Shown one piece after another: positions 26,929 to 36,815 of a stretch of 64,000 nt of DNA. The stretch is from Pseudomonas saponiphila (lineage in GTDB: Bacteria > Pseudomonadota > Gammaproteobacteria > Pseudomonadales > Pseudomonadaceae). The stretch is taken from contig NZ_FNTJ01000002.1 in the NCBI RefSeq assembly GCF_900105185.1, positions 1,860,001-1,924,000 of the forward strand. Reading direction: 5' to 3'. The translations under genes were made by a program, and so were the position numbers. Every line of letters starts with the position of its first letter. The stretch's first letter is position 1. Below the pieces are notes generated by a model. The model did not search any database. It was not told the origin of the DNA and saw nothing but the letters and a program-made list of their open reading frames with translations.

Positions 26929-28239
26929 ATGAGCACTTCGAGTCCCGCTGCTTCCAAGACCCGGCAGGTGGTTGCCGCCGTCGTCGGCAACGCCCTGGAA
27001 TGGTACGACTTCATCGTCTATGGCTTTCTCGCCAGCTTCGTCGCCCGCCAGTTCTTTCCGGCGGAGGATGAATACACCTCGCTGCTGATGGCCCTGGCCA
27101 CCTTCGGCGTGGGCTTTTTCATGCGTCCGGTGGGCGGTGTGCTGCTGGGGATCTACTCCGATCGCAAGGGCCGCAAGGCCGCGATGATGGTGATCATCCA
27201 ACTGATGACCCTGGCCATCGCGATGATCGTGTTTGCCCCCAACTACGCGGCCATTGGCATTGGCGCGCCACTGCTGATCGTGGTGGCGCGCATGCTCCAG
27301 GGCTTTGCCACCGGAGGGGAGTACGCCAGCGCCACGGCTTACCTGGTGGAGAGTGCGCCGGCCCACAAGAAGGGCCTGTACGGTTCCTGGCAACTGGTTG
27401 GCCAGTGTCTGGCGGTGTTCAGCGGGGCGGCGATGGTGGCGGCGGTGACCCACTTCTTTTCGCCCCAGACCCTGGATCTCTGGGGCTGGCGCCTGCCGTT
27501 CGTGATCGGCCTGCTGATCGGTCCGGTGGGCCTGTGGATCCGCAAGTACATGGAAGAGCCGGAGGCCTTCATCGAGGCGCGCAAGCAGGTGCGGGGCAAT
27601 GGGCCGGGGCTGTGGCAGGTGGTGTCGAGCCAGCGCCGGGCGATTCTGGTGTCCATGGGCTTGTGCAGCGGCAGCACCGTGTCCTTCTACGTGGTGCTGG
27701 TGAACATGCCGACCTTCGCCCACGCCAACCTCGGCCTGCCCCTGGATCAGGTACTGCTGGTGCAGATGTTCGCCGTGGCCCTGATGACCCTGGTGATCCC
27801 CTTTTCCGGGGCGCTGTCGGACCGGATCGGCCGGCGTCCGGTGCTGGCGGCCTTCACCCTGGCGTTTTTCATCATGGTCTATCCCTTGTATGTCTGGGTC
27901 GCCGCCGCGCCGTCCATCGAGCGCCTGCTGGTGATGCAGATCCTGCTGTGTGGCGCCATTGGCGGTTTCTTCGGTCCTGCTCCCACCGCCCTGGCCGAGC
28001 AGTTTCCCATCGAGGTGCGTTCCACCGGCGTCTCCGTGGCGTATAACCTGGCGGTGATGCTGTTCGGCGGTTTCGCGCCCTTGATCGTGACCTGGCTGAG
28101 CCGGGTCATGGCCACGCCGGTGGCGCCGTCCTTCTATGTCCTGGCGACTTCGATCTTCAGTCTGCTGGGCATCTATTGCATGTACGACGCGGTCCGGGAC
28201 ACCAAGCCCGATGCCCTGCCCCTGGGAGGCGAGTCTTGA
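26929..28239 (+). CDS. MHS-family MFS transporter
   Basis: 436 aa from the ATG at 26929 (MSTSSPAASKTRQ); earlier in-frame starts are unlikely. 12 membrane segments, VVGNALEWYDFIVYGFLA in TM1, GGVLLGIYSDRKGRK loop, RMLQGFATGGEYASA. A proton symporter for organic acids or amino acid derivatives. It lies between the M20 hydrolase and the amidase and overlaps the latter by 4 bp, so it probably imports their substrate. Confidence 0.87.
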   Translation: MSTSSPAASKTRQVVAAVVGNALEWYDFIVYGFLASFVARQFFPAEDEYTSLLMALATFGVGFFMRPVGGVLLGIYSDRKGRKAAMMVIIQLMTLAIAMIVFAPNYAAIGIGAPLLIVVARMLQGFATGGEYASATAYLVESAPAHKKGLYGSWQLVGQCLAVFSGAAMVAAVTHFFSPQTLDLWGWRLPFVIGLLIGPVGLWIRKYMEEPEAFIEARKQVRGNGPGLWQVVSSQRRAILVSMGLCSGSTVSFYVVLVNMPTFAHANLGLPLDQVLLVQMFAVALMTLVIPFSGALSDRIGRRPVLAAFTLAFFIMVYPLYVWVAAAPSIERLLVMQILLCGAIGGFFGPAPTALAEQFPIEVRSTGVSVAYNLAVMLFGGFAPLIVTWLSRVMATPVAPSFYVLATSIFSLLGIYCMYDAVRDTKPDALPLGGES

Positions 28240-29699
28240 TTCAGCACAGCGATGCCGTGGCCTGCGAGTCCATCGTCGAGCTGGACGCCCTGGCGCTGTC
28301 CAGGGCGATCCATGCGCGCGAGCTGTCCTGCCGCGAGGTGATGCAGGCCTACCTGCAACAGATCGAGCGCTACAACCCGCATTTCAATGCGCTGGTGTCC
28401 CTGGGCGATCCGGGCGAGTTGCTGGCCCGGGCCGACGAGCGCGACCGGCAACTGGACCGGGGGCAGTCCATGGGCTGGATGCATGGCATGCCCCAGGCGA
28501 TCAAGGATCTGGCAGCCACCGCGGGGCTGACCACCAGCCTGGGTTCGCCGCTGTTCGCCGAACAGGTGCCCCAGGTGGACGCCATCAGCGTGGCCCGGGT
28601 GCGGGCCTGTGGCGCGATCATCGTCGGCAAGAGCAACGTGCCGGAGTTCGGCCTGGGCTCCCATACCTACAACCAGCTGTTCGGCACCACCGGCAATGCC
28701 TACGACAGCAGCCTGAGCGCCGGCGGCAGCAGCGGCGGGGCGGCAGTGGCCCTGGCCCTGCGCATGCTGCCGGTGGCCGATGGCAGCGACATGATGGGCT
28801 CGTTGCGCAATCCGGCGGCCTTCAACAACCTGTTCGGCATGCGCCCTTCCCAGGGGCGGGTGCCGTTCGGCCCGACCCCGGAACTGTTCGTGCAGCAACT
28901 GGCTACCGAAGGGCCGATGGGACGCACGGTAGCCGATGTGGCGCGGCTGTTGAGCACCCAGGCCGGTTACGATCCGCGGGTGCCCTTGTCCCTCAAGGAG
29001 GACCCGGCGCTGTTGCAGGCGCCTCTGCAACGTGACGTGCGGGGCCTGCGCCTGGGCTGGTTGGGGGACTACAACGGCTACCTGGCCATGGAGCAGGGGA
29101 TATTGAGCCTGTGTGAAAAGGCTTTGGCCGACTTCACCCGGCTGGGCTGTGAAGTGGAAAGCTGCCAGCCGGATTTCTCCATGGCGCAGTTGTGGGACTG
29201 CTGGCTGGTGCACCGGCACTGGCTGGTCCAGGGCTCCCTGGGGCTGTTGCACGGCGACCCGGACAAACGCCGCTGGCTCAAGCCCGAGGCCCGCTGGGAA
29301 GTGGAGGGGGCCGCCAACCTGAGTGCTGCGGATGTGTACCGCGCGTCCCAGAGTCGCAGCGACTGGTACCGCGCCTTGCAGCGATTGTTCGAGCGTTACG
29401 ATTTTCTGCTGTTGCCCACGGCCCAGGTGTTCCCTTTCGATGCACGGCAGGCCTGGCCAAGGCAGATCAATGGGCAGGAAATGGATACCTATCATCGCTG
29501 GATGGAAGTGGTGATCGGTCCGACCCTGGCCGGCCTGCCCAGCATCAGCATTCCGGTGGGATTCAATCTGGCGGGCCGGCCCATGGGCATGCAGATCATC
29601 GGTCCGGCCCAGGCCGACCATGCTGTGCTGCAGCTGGCTCATGCCCATGAACAACTGACGCAATGGGTACGCCAGCGCCCGCCAGGTAATCTGCTGTAA
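28236..29699 (+). CDS. Amidase (amidase signature family)
   Basis: 487 aa if translation starts at the TTG at 28236, which overlaps the transporter stop (TTGA) and has GGAGGC upstream. The catalytic triad of the amidase signature is visible: Lys90 in QAIKDLA, the cis-serine in SAGGSSGGAA (165-166) and the nucleophile Ser189 in GSLRNPA. The usual GSDxGGS sequence is GSDMMGS here. Hydrolyses an amide to acid and ammonia. Third gene of the catabolic operon. Confidence 0.85.
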   Translation: MIQHSDAVACESIVELDALALSRAIHARELSCREVMQAYLQQIERYNPHFNALVSLGDPGELLARADERDRQLDRGQSMGWMHGMPQAIKDLAATAGLTTSLGSPLFAEQVPQVDAISVARVRACGAIIVGKSNVPEFGLGSHTYNQLFGTTGNAYDSSLSAGGSSGGAAVALALRMLPVADGSDMMGSLRNPAAFNNLFGMRPSQGRVPFGPTPELFVQQLATEGPMGRTVADVARLLSTQAGYDPRVPLSLKEDPALLQAPLQRDVRGLRLGWLGDYNGYLAMEQGILSLCEKALADFTRLGCEVESCQPDFSMAQLWDCWLVHRHWLVQGSLGLLHGDPDKRRWLKPEARWEVEGAANLSAADVYRASQSRSDWYRALQRLFERYDFLLLPTAQVFPFDARQAWPRQINGQEMDTYHRWMEVVIGPTLAGLPSISIPVGFNLAGRPMGMQIIGPAQADHAVLQLAHAHEQLTQWVRQRPPGNLL

Positions 29700-29785
29700 C
29701 CAGGCAAGCGTCGCTGCTAGGCTCCTGAGGCCCGCATCTTGCTGGGTAACGGCTTTACCCATTCTCAAGTCAGGGAGTTCGGACC

Positions 29786-30556
29786 ATGGCCAGCAAGGTC
29801 GAAAGCGGCAGTGTGCGTTCCGTGGAACGGGCCTTGGCGATTGTCGAGTTACTCGGTCAGCACCAGGCCCTGGGGCTGGAGGAGTTGCACTACCTGACCG
29901 GGCTGCCCAAGGCGACGGTGTCGCGCATGTTGCTGACCTTGCAGGAGCAGGGCTGGATCTACCGGGGCTTGAGTGACCGGCGCTATCGCTTGAGCGCGCG
30001 CAGCCTGTTCGGTGACAGCCGACAACGCTTCAAGCGCCGCCTGGTGGAGCAGGCGGCGCCCTGGCTGCTGGAATTGAGTGCACGCACCGGGCTGGTCAGC
30101 GACTTGTCGAGTTTCGACGGCGAGCACCTGGAAGTCCTGGAAAGCGCGGTGCCCCAGGTGTTGCGCAAGCGCTACCCGAACAACAGCCGGATTGTCGGCC
30201 AGCATGCCAGCCTGTTTCATTCGGCCATGGGCAAGGCCTGCCTGGGGGCCCTGGCCAGCGCCGAAGTCCAGCGGCTGGCCGAGCGCGAGCGAGTACCGGT
30301 CGAAGAGCAGCAACAGGCCTGCGCCCAATCCCAGCACCTGGGGTTTGGCCAGCGCACTGAAGGCCACTGGGAATATCCGGTGCGCCTGCCTTTTCTGATT
30401 CGCGCCGTGGCCTTGCCGCTGCAGGCCGAGGGGCGGGTGATCGGTAGCATCGCCCTGCATTGGCCGATGGACCTGAGCTGCGTCGAGCAGGTGCGCAATC
30501 GTCATTTGGGGCTGCTGGCCGCCACCGTCGAACAACTGCAGAAAAGCCTCGCCTGA
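29786..30556 (+). CDS. IclR-family transcriptional regulator
   Basis: 256 aa. N-terminal winged helix (SVERALAIVELLG, GLPKATVSRMLLTL), C-terminal effector domain (GEHLEVLE, HASLFHSAMGKACLGAL). It follows the amide catabolic operon in the same direction and is the obvious candidate to bind the palindrome at 25513-25529. Activator or repressor cannot be told from sequence. Confidence 0.9.
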   Translation: MASKVESGSVRSVERALAIVELLGQHQALGLEELHYLTGLPKATVSRMLLTLQEQGWIYRGLSDRRYRLSARSLFGDSRQRFKRRLVEQAAPWLLELSARTGLVSDLSSFDGEHLEVLESAVPQVLRKRYPNNSRIVGQHASLFHSAMGKACLGALASAEVQRLAERERVPVEEQQQACAQSQHLGFGQRTEGHWEYPVRLPFLIRAVALPLQAEGRVIGSIALHWPMDLSCVEQVRNRHLGLLAATVEQLQKSLA

Positions 30557-30793
30557 GCCGTTCTCCGGCCGCGCCGACGGGCAATGCCATTCGCGCCACG
30601 TTGCCTCCGGGGTTTGCCTGACTGGCAGCGGCGCACCGGCCAAGGCTTTGATCCGTCCGCTGCGAGCGCCGCAGGACTGTCCCTGAACCAAAGGCACGGC
30701 GTGCAACTCTATCGCAGGGCGCCGCCCGAGCACGGCGTTTGCCAGCCTTACGGCAGCCGGTTAAGGTGGCGCCTTCTGTTCAAGGGAGCTTGC

Positions 30794-31375
30794 ATGCGTA
30801 CGCCGATCCGCCTACTTCTCAGCCTGCTCGGGGTACTGGCACTGCCGGTCCAGGCCAACTGGTACCTGGACAACGAGTCATCCCGCGTGTCCTTCGTCTC
30901 CACCAAGAACGCCAATATTTCCGAAGTCCAGCGCTTCCTGGTGCTGCATGGCAAGGTCGATGGCAAGGGCCAGGCGCTGCTGCAGATCGAGCTGGACTCG
31001 GTCAGCAGCGGCATTCCTCTGCGCGATGAACGCATGCGCCAGGAACTGTTCCAGGTGCAGCAGTTTCCCGAGGCGCAGATCACCGCGCAGATCAACCTGC
31101 GCCCGATCAACGACCTGGCTCCCGGTGCGCAGATCGAGCTGCTGCTGCCGGTCACCGTGACCCTGCACGGCCAGGAACACACGTACAACGCCGAACTGCT
31201 GGCCACCCGCCTGGATGACCGGCGCTTTCAGGTGGTGACCCTGGAACCCCTGGTGCTCAACGCCGAAGACTTCAACCTGGCCCCGGGGCTGGACAGCCTG
31301 CGCAAGCTCGCGGGGCTTTCGGCCATCAGTTTCTCGGTGCCGGTGGGTGCGGTGCTGATCTTCACGGCGCGCTGA
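30794..31375 (+). CDS. YceI-family periplasmic protein
   Basis: 193 aa from the ATG at 30794 (GGAG upstream). Signal peptide ending PVQA, then the YceI lipocalin-like barrel: NWYLDNESSRVSFVSTKN, DSVSSGIPLRDERMR, and GQEHTYNAELLATR. Family members bind isoprenoid-type lipids; function in pseudomonads is uncertain. One base separates its stop from the following phospholipase D gene, so they share a transcript. Confidence 0.85.
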   Translation: MRTPIRLLLSLLGVLALPVQANWYLDNESSRVSFVSTKNANISEVQRFLVLHGKVDGKGQALLQIELDSVSSGIPLRDERMRQELFQVQQFPEAQITAQINLRPINDLAPGAQIELLLPVTVTLHGQEHTYNAELLATRLDDRRFQVVTLEPLVLNAEDFNLAPGLDSLRKLAGLSAISFSVPVGAVLIFTAR

Positions 31376-31376
31376 A

Positions 31377-32534
31377 ATGCGCGCGGCGGTGTTCCCCTGG
31401 CGTGAAGGCAACCGCTTCGAGTTGCTGATCGATGGTCCCGAATTCTTTCCGCGCATGCTGCTGGCCATCGTCCGTGCCCAGGAGCAGGTGGAGCTGGAAC
31501 TGTATCTGGTGGAGGCCGGTGCCTGCGCCGAGGCCATGGTCCAGGCCCTGGTCCAGGCCGCCGAGCGCGGGGTGCGGGTGCGCTGCCTGTTCGACGACTA
31601 CGGCAGCCTGGCCTTTACCCAGCCCCTGCGCCTGCGCCTGACCCATGCCGGTGTCGAATTGCGCTTCTACAACCGCCTGAAATGGCGTCAGGGCCTGCTC
31701 AACCTGTACCGCGACCATCGCAAACTGCTGTTGGTGGACCAGTCCCTGGCGATGGTGGGCGGCACCGGGGTCACCGATGATTTCTGGCAGCCCAAGGACA
31801 ACAGCTGCGACTGGCATGAAGTGATGGTGGAGATTGCCGGCCCTGCGGTGCGTGACTGGCAGCGGCTGTTTGACCGGCAATGGAGTGCCAACCTGCACCG
31901 GGGCGCCTGGAAGCCCAGTGTGGATTTCGGCCTGCCCTATCTGCCGCGCATACCTGACTCGGGGCAGGGCATGGGCCGGGTGGCGTATGCCGACTCTCGC
32001 CAGCATCGCGACATCCTGCACTCTCTGATCCGCGCCCTGCACAGCGGCCAGCAGCGCATCTGGCTGGCAACGCCGTACTTCTTGCCCACCTGGTCGGTGC
32101 GCCGCTCATTGCGCAAGGCCGCGGCCCGGGGGCTCGATGTGCGCCTGCTGCTGACCGGGCCGAACACCGATCACCCGGCGGTGCGCTATGCCGGGCACCG
32201 TTACTACCCACGCCTGCTCAAGGCCGGCGTGCGGATCTTCGAGTACCAGCCGCGTTTTCTGCATTTGAAGATGGCCCTGGTGGACGACTGGGTCAGCGTG
32301 GGCTCGTGCAACTTCGATCACTGGAACCTGCGCTTCAACCTGGAAGCCAACCTCGAAGCCCTGGACCCGTCGCTGACCCGCGCGGTAGCGGCCAGTTTCG
32401 AGGCGGATTTCGCCCAGAGCGAAGAGATCAGCCTGGCGCAGTGGCGCAACCGGCCGTTGTGGCGGCGGATCAAGCAGCGGATCTGGGGCTGGGTCGATCG
32501 TCTGGTGGTCAACCTGCTGGACCGGCGCGGCTGA
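31377..32534 (+). CDS. clsB: Phospholipase D-like protein, cardiolipin synthase B type
   Basis: 385 aa without N-terminal membrane segments, as in ClsB rather than ClsA. Two HKD motifs are present: YRDHRKLLLVD (near 121) and FLHLKMALVDD (near 298), each followed by a GG or GSCNFD segment. Makes cardiolipin or related phospholipids by transphosphatidylation. Identity as ClsB rather than another PLD-family enzyme is fairly likely. Confidence 0.82.
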   Translation: MRAAVFPWREGNRFELLIDGPEFFPRMLLAIVRAQEQVELELYLVEAGACAEAMVQALVQAAERGVRVRCLFDDYGSLAFTQPLRLRLTHAGVELRFYNRLKWRQGLLNLYRDHRKLLLVDQSLAMVGGTGVTDDFWQPKDNSCDWHEVMVEIAGPAVRDWQRLFDRQWSANLHRGAWKPSVDFGLPYLPRIPDSGQGMGRVAYADSRQHRDILHSLIRALHSGQQRIWLATPYFLPTWSVRRSLRKAAARGLDVRLLLTGPNTDHPAVRYAGHRYYPRLLKAGVRIFEYQPRFLHLKMALVDDWVSVGSCNFDHWNLRFNLEANLEALDPSLTRAVAASFEADFAQSEEISLAQWRNRPLWRRIKQRIWGWVDRLVVNLLDRRG

Positions 32535-32536
32535 CT

Positions 32537-32637
32537 GCAGCCGCTGGCGCTGGCTGCGAACGAGCGCGCAGCGGTCGCGAGGCCGGTGGCGGTTTGGCGG
32601 AAGATCGTCGCAGCCTTGCAGTCTCGGCAGCGGCTAC
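32537..32637. repeat. Second-type Pseudomonas extragenic repeat
   Basis: Contains GCAGCCGCTGGCGCTGGCTGCGAACG and, at the far end, TCGCAGCCTTGCAGTCTCGG...GGCTAC, which are inverted relatives of the GTAGCCGCTGCCG...GGCTGCGA repeat of pseudomonads. It differs from the GTAGGAGC REP family in the rest of the window. Confidence 0.55.
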
Positions 32638-32679
32638 AGACATGGCAGCGATTTGCGCGATTGCGCAGGGAGGCAAGGC

Positions 32680-32704
32680 GGCCGGCGCAGGTCTTGCGCC
32701 GGCC
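32680..32704. terminator. Strong hairpin between clsB and bglX
   Basis: GGCCGGCGCA-GGTCT-TGCGCCGGCC: ten perfect base pairs, 11 bp from the minus-strand bglX stop. No T tract, but the position between convergent genes fits transcription termination. Confidence 0.6.
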
Positions 32705-32715
32705 GCTGACAGGCA

Positions 32716-35007
32716 TCAGAGCAGTTCGAAGCTCTGTTGCTTGACGTCCTGGGAGTCCAGGCCGATCTGCACATTGAAGTCGCCCGGTTCCGCGGCGTAC
32801 TTGAGCTGGGCGTTGTAGAACTTCAGGTCGTCCTCGGTGATGGTGAAGTGTATGGACTTCTCTTCACCGGCCTTGAGCATGACTTTCTGGAAGTTCTTCA
32901 ATTCCTTGATCGGGCGGATCATCGATCCGGCCACGTCCTGGATGTACAACTGCACCACGGTTTCGCCGTCACGCTTGCCGGTGTTCTTCACGGTCACGCT
33001 GGCGTCGAGCTTGCCGCTCTTGTTCAGGGTGGTGGAGGACAGGGCCATGTCCGACAGGCTGAAGCTGGTGTAGCTCAGGCCATAGCCGAACGGGAACAGC
33101 GGGCCGGTGGTGTCGTCGAAGTACTGCGATGTGTAGTTGCCCGGCTTGCCCGGGGTGAACGGCCGGCCAATGGTCAGGTGGTTGTAGTAGGTCGGAATCT
33201 GCCCCACGGTGCGGGGGAAGGTGATCGGCAGCTTGCCCGACGGGTTGTAGTCGCCGAACAGCACGTCGGCGATGGCGTTGCCACCTTCGGTGCCGCTGAA
33301 CCAGGTTTCCAGGATCGCATCGGCCTGCTGGTTTTCTTCCAGCAGCGACAATGGCCGACCGTTCATCAGCACCAGCACCAAAGGCTTGCCGGTGGCCTTG
33401 AGCGCCTTGATCAGGTCGCGCTGGCTGGCGGGAATCAGCAGGTCGGTACGGCTTGAGGATTCGTGGGACATGCCTCGCGACTCGCCCACGGCCGCGACGA
33501 TCACGTCCGCCTGTTTGGCCGCCTGGACCGCTTCGTCGATCATCTGCTGCGCCGGGCGCGGGTCGTCCACCACTTCCGGGGCATCGAAGTTGAGGAAGTT
33601 CAGGTAGTCCACCACCTTCTTGTCGGCGGTGATGTTGGAACCCCGGGCGTACACCAGTTGGGCCTTGTCGCCCAGGACATTGCGCATGCCGTCGTAGAGC
33701 GTCACCGACTGCGCCGGCACGCCAGCGGCGGCCCAGCTGCCCATCATGTCGATCGGCGCCTTGGCCAGCGGGCCGACCAGGGCGATCTTCGCGGTTTTCT
33801 TCAGCGGCAGGGTGTCGTTGTGGTTCTTCAGCAGCACCAGGCTGCGCCGGGCGATGTCCCGGGCGTCGCTGCGGTGCAGGCGACTTTCGGCGTTGGTGTC
33901 GGCCGGGTCATCCTCGGCCTTGCCGATGCGCACGTAAGGGTCCTTGAACAGGCCCATGTCGTACTTGGCCGCCAGCACTTCACGCACGGCGTTGTCGATG
34001 TGCTTCTGCTCAATCTCGCCGGACTTGAGCAACCCCGGCAGTTCCTTGCCGTACAGCGAGTCGTTCATGCTCATGTCGATGCCGGCCTTGATCGCCAGCT
34101 TGGCCGCTTCACGACCGTCCTTGGCCACGCCATGGCGGATCAGCTCGATGATCGCGCCGTGGTCGCTCACCGCCAGGCCCTTGAAGCCCCACTCCTTGCG
34201 CAGCAGGTCGTTCATCAGCCAGGTGTTGGAGGTGGCGGGCACGCCGTTGATCGAGTTCAGGGCCACCATCACTCCGCCGGCACCGGCGTCGATCGCCGCG
34301 CGGTAGGGCGGCAGGTAGTCCTGATACATCTTCACCGGGCTCATGTCGACGATGTTGTAGTCGCGACCGCCTTCCACCGCACCATACAGGGCGAAGTGCT
34401 TGACGCTGGCCATGATGCTGTCCGGCAGGGCCGGGCTCTGGCCCTGGTAGGCATTGACCATGACCTTGGCGATGCGCGAAACCAGGTAGGTGTCTTCGCC
34501 AAAACCTTCGGAGGTGCGACCCCAGCGCGGATCGCGGGAGATATCCACCATCGGCGCAAAGGTGATGTCCAGGCTGTCGGCGCTGGCTTCCTTGGCGGCG
34601 ATGCGCCCGGAGCGGCCGATGGCGTCCATGTCCCAGCTGGACGCCAGGGCCAGGCTGATGGGGAAGATGGTCCGGTGGCCGTGGATCACGTCATAGGCGA
34701 AGAACATCGGGATCTTCAGCCGGCTGCGCATGGCCGCGTCCTGCATCGGACGGTTTTCCGGACGGGTGATGGAGTTGAAGGTGCCGCCGATATTACCGGC
34801 GGCGATTTCCTTGCGGATCAGCTCGCGGGGCATTTCCGGGCCGATGCTGATCAGGCGCAGCTGGCCGATCTTCTCTTCCAGGGTCATGCGCTTGAGCAGA
34901 TCGTTGATAAAGGCTTCTTTGTTTTCCAGAGGGACCGGGGCCACTTCGGCCAACACCGGGTGACTGGCCAGGCTGACCAGCAGGCCCAGCAAACACAGCT
35001 TCTTCAT
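32716..35007 (-). CDS. bglX: Periplasmic beta-glucosidase, glycoside hydrolase family 3
   Basis: 763 aa from the ATG at 35007; signal peptide LCLLGLLVSLASHPVLA. GH3 layout: N-terminal barrel with FAYDVIHGHRTIFP, SVKHFALYGA (Lys-His pair 203-204) and nucleophile Asp282 in LAVSDHGAI; an alpha/beta sandwich (NHNDTLPLKKTAKIALVGP); and a C-terminal fibronectin-like domain (VTVKNTGKRDGETVVQLY). Removes terminal glucose from beta-glucosides in the periplasm. Divergent from lemA. Confidence 0.93.
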   Translation of the reverse strand: MKKLCLLGLLVSLASHPVLAEVAPVPLENKEAFINDLLKRMTLEEKIGQLRLISIGPEMPRELIRKEIAAGNIGGTFNSITRPENRPMQDAAMRSRLKIPMFFAYDVIHGHRTIFPISLALASSWDMDAIGRSGRIAAKEASADSLDITFAPMVDISRDPRWGRTSEGFGEDTYLVSRIAKVMVNAYQGQSPALPDSIMASVKHFALYGAVEGGRDYNIVDMSPVKMYQDYLPPYRAAIDAGAGGVMVALNSINGVPATSNTWLMNDLLRKEWGFKGLAVSDHGAIIELIRHGVAKDGREAAKLAIKAGIDMSMNDSLYGKELPGLLKSGEIEQKHIDNAVREVLAAKYDMGLFKDPYVRIGKAEDDPADTNAESRLHRSDARDIARRSLVLLKNHNDTLPLKKTAKIALVGPLAKAPIDMMGSWAAAGVPAQSVTLYDGMRNVLGDKAQLVYARGSNITADKKVVDYLNFLNFDAPEVVDDPRPAQQMIDEAVQAAKQADVIVAAVGESRGMSHESSSRTDLLIPASQRDLIKALKATGKPLVLVLMNGRPLSLLEENQQADAILETWFSGTEGGNAIADVLFGDYNPSGKLPITFPRTVGQIPTYYNHLTIGRPFTPGKPGNYTSQYFDDTTGPLFPFGYGLSYTSFSLSDMALSSTTLNKSGKLDASVTVKNTGKRDGETVVQLYIQDVAGSMIRPIKELKNFQKVMLKAGEEKSIHFTITEDDLKFYNAQLKYAAEPGDFNVQIGLDSQDVKQQSFELL

Positions 35008-35247
35008 GAATATTGTTCTCAAGGGCTCAAGACAGATGCTTTTGAAAGCGCATCCGGCAGCCAAAATTTAAGGGGCAGCTATTGTTGTTCAGATAAATCC
35101 AGCACACTTCTGAACTGTTTTTCGCGCTGGGCATCTTTTAGCCCATCAGCCCGATGCATTCCAGTGGCGCAGGCAGATTTTGCCCACAGGAAGCGTGAAA
35201 CCGGGCAAACGCTGCATTTCAATCAGGTTGTGCAAGGAGCCCCACCC

Positions 35248-35856
35248 ATGAATATCACTCAAAGCCTGCGTTCGAGCTGGCCTGTCGCGGCCCTGTTGCT
35301 GCTCACCAGTCTGCTCAGCGGCTGCGGCATCAACAACATTCCGACCCTGGACGAGCAGGTCAAGGCCGACTGGGGCCAGGTGCAGAACCAGTACCAGCGC
35401 CGCGCCGACCTGATCCCCAACCTGGTGGAAACCGTCAAGGGCTACGCCAAGCACGAGGAAGAAACCCTGACCGCGGTGGTCGAGGCGCGGGCCAAGGCCA
35501 CCTCGATCCAGGTGGACGCCAAGACCCTGGACAACCCGGAAAAGCTCAAGCAGTTCCAGCAGGCCCAGGACCAGTTGAGCGGCGCCCTGAGCCGCCTGAT
35601 GGTGGTGTCCGAGCGCTACCCGGACCTCAAGGCCAACCAGAACTTCCTGGCCCTGCAATCCCAGCTTGAAGGCACCGAGAACCGTATCGCCGTGGCCCGT
35701 CGCGACTTCATCCTGGCGGTGCAGAAGTACAACACCGAGATCCGCACCTTCCCCGGTCGCCTGTGGCACAGCCTGATGTACAGCGACCTGCCGGTGCGTG
35801 AATCCTTCGAGGCCACCAGCCCCGACGCCGACAAAGCGCCGCAAGTGAAATTCTGA
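35248..35856 (+). CDS. lemA: LemA-family lipoprotein
   Basis: 202 aa; ATG at 35248 with AAGGAG eight bases upstream. Lipobox LLSGC (Cys26), followed by NNIPTLDEQVKADWGQVQNQYQRR and the LemA helices ADLIPNLVETVKGYAKHE and NTEIRTFPG. LemA proteins are helical envelope proteins commonly paired with TPM-domain proteins; role unclear, possibly envelope quality control. One base overlaps with the next gene (TGATG). Confidence 0.9.
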   Translation: MNITQSLRSSWPVAALLLLTSLLSGCGINNIPTLDEQVKADWGQVQNQYQRRADLIPNLVETVKGYAKHEEETLTAVVEARAKATSIQVDAKTLDNPEKLKQFQQAQDQLSGALSRLMVVSERYPDLKANQNFLALQSQLEGTENRIAVARRDFILAVQKYNTEIRTFPGRLWHSLMYSDLPVRESFEATSPDADKAPQVKF

Positions 35857-36782
35857 TGGCCCACGTGCAGCGCGTGCTACGAGGCGCGCTGCTGTGGCTG
35901 GGGCTGGTGAGTGGCGCCGTACTGGCGCAACCCTCAGGTTCAACACCCATGGATGGGGTGCCGTTGCGTGCGACGCAGCCCTCTGTCCAGGTCGAGCCTG
36001 CACCGGCCACGGCAACAGCGGCGCCGATTGAAAGCCTGTTCCCTCCGTTGACCGGGCGTGTGGTGGACAGCGCCCAGTTGCTGACGCCTTCGGCGCAGGT
36101 CTACCTGACGCAGATGCTCGAACGGCTTGAGCAAAGCACCACCGATCAGGTGGTGGTGGTCACGGTGCCGAGCCTGGGCGGCTACAGCATCGAGGAGTTC
36201 GGCCTGCAACTGGGCCGGCACTGGGGCATCGGCCAGAAGGACAAGAACAACGGCGTCCTGCTGCTGGTGGCCAAGGACGACCGCCAGGTGCGGATCGAGG
36301 TGGGCTACGGGTTGGAAGGACGGATCGACGATATCTGGGCGCACCTGATCATCAACGACTCGATCATTCCGTATTTCAAGGATGAGCTGTACTCCTCCGG
36401 GATCATTACCGGCACCACCTCCATCGTGCGTCTGCTGGAGCCCAACAGCACGCGGATGCTGGAGCACCGCTGGGTGGAGCAGAGCTGGTACCAGCAGATC
36501 GAATGGATGTGGTGGTTCAAACTGGTGTTTTTCTCGGTATTTGTCGGCGTGCCGCTGGTCGGGCTCTTGCTCTTCACACGCGACGATGGTGCAGCGGCAA
36601 GCACTGGTCGGCCCGGCACCCGCGATGACTCGCCCAGGGCCGAGCGCGACAGCAGTTCGAGCAGCAGTTCATTCGACTGGTTCGACTCCAGCAGCTCCAG
36701 CTCCAGTTCCAGTTCGGATTCGGACAGCTTCAGAGGCGGTGGTGGCAGTTTTGGCGGTGGTGGGGCGTCAGGCAGTTGGTAG
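35856..36782 (+). CDS. TPM-domain membrane protein with Ser-rich and Gly-rich tail (YgcG-like)
   Basis: 308 aa. Signal peptide (LLWLGLVSGAVLAQP), TPM domain at ~60-180 (LTGRVVDSAQLL, then QLGRHWGIGQKDKNNGVLLL and IEVGYGLEGRI), one membrane segment near 228-245, and a low-complexity end with Asp-Ser-Ser-Ser repeats and GGGSFGGGGASGSW. The tail of this family is typical; the long serine run is not seen in the next paralogue. Translationally coupled to lemA. Confidence 0.85.
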   Translation: MAHVQRVLRGALLWLGLVSGAVLAQPSGSTPMDGVPLRATQPSVQVEPAPATATAAPIESLFPPLTGRVVDSAQLLTPSAQVYLTQMLERLEQSTTDQVVVVTVPSLGGYSIEEFGLQLGRHWGIGQKDKNNGVLLLVAKDDRQVRIEVGYGLEGRIDDIWAHLIINDSIIPYFKDELYSSGIITGTTSIVRLLEPNSTRMLEHRWVEQSWYQQIEWMWWFKLVFFSVFVGVPLVGLLLFTRDDGAAASTGRPGTRDDSPRAERDSSSSSSSFDWFDSSSSSSSSSSDSDSFRGGGGSFGGGGASGSW

Positions 36783-36815
36783 CGCAAGCGGACAAAGATT
36801 AAGGATGAGGTGCTA

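Noticed and set aside
33463..35856. 797-aa plus-strand frame ending in the LemA sequence
   Set aside because: Only the last 202 codons (from 35248) are LemA; the rest is antisense to bglX. The lipoprotein signal and ribosome site define the true start.
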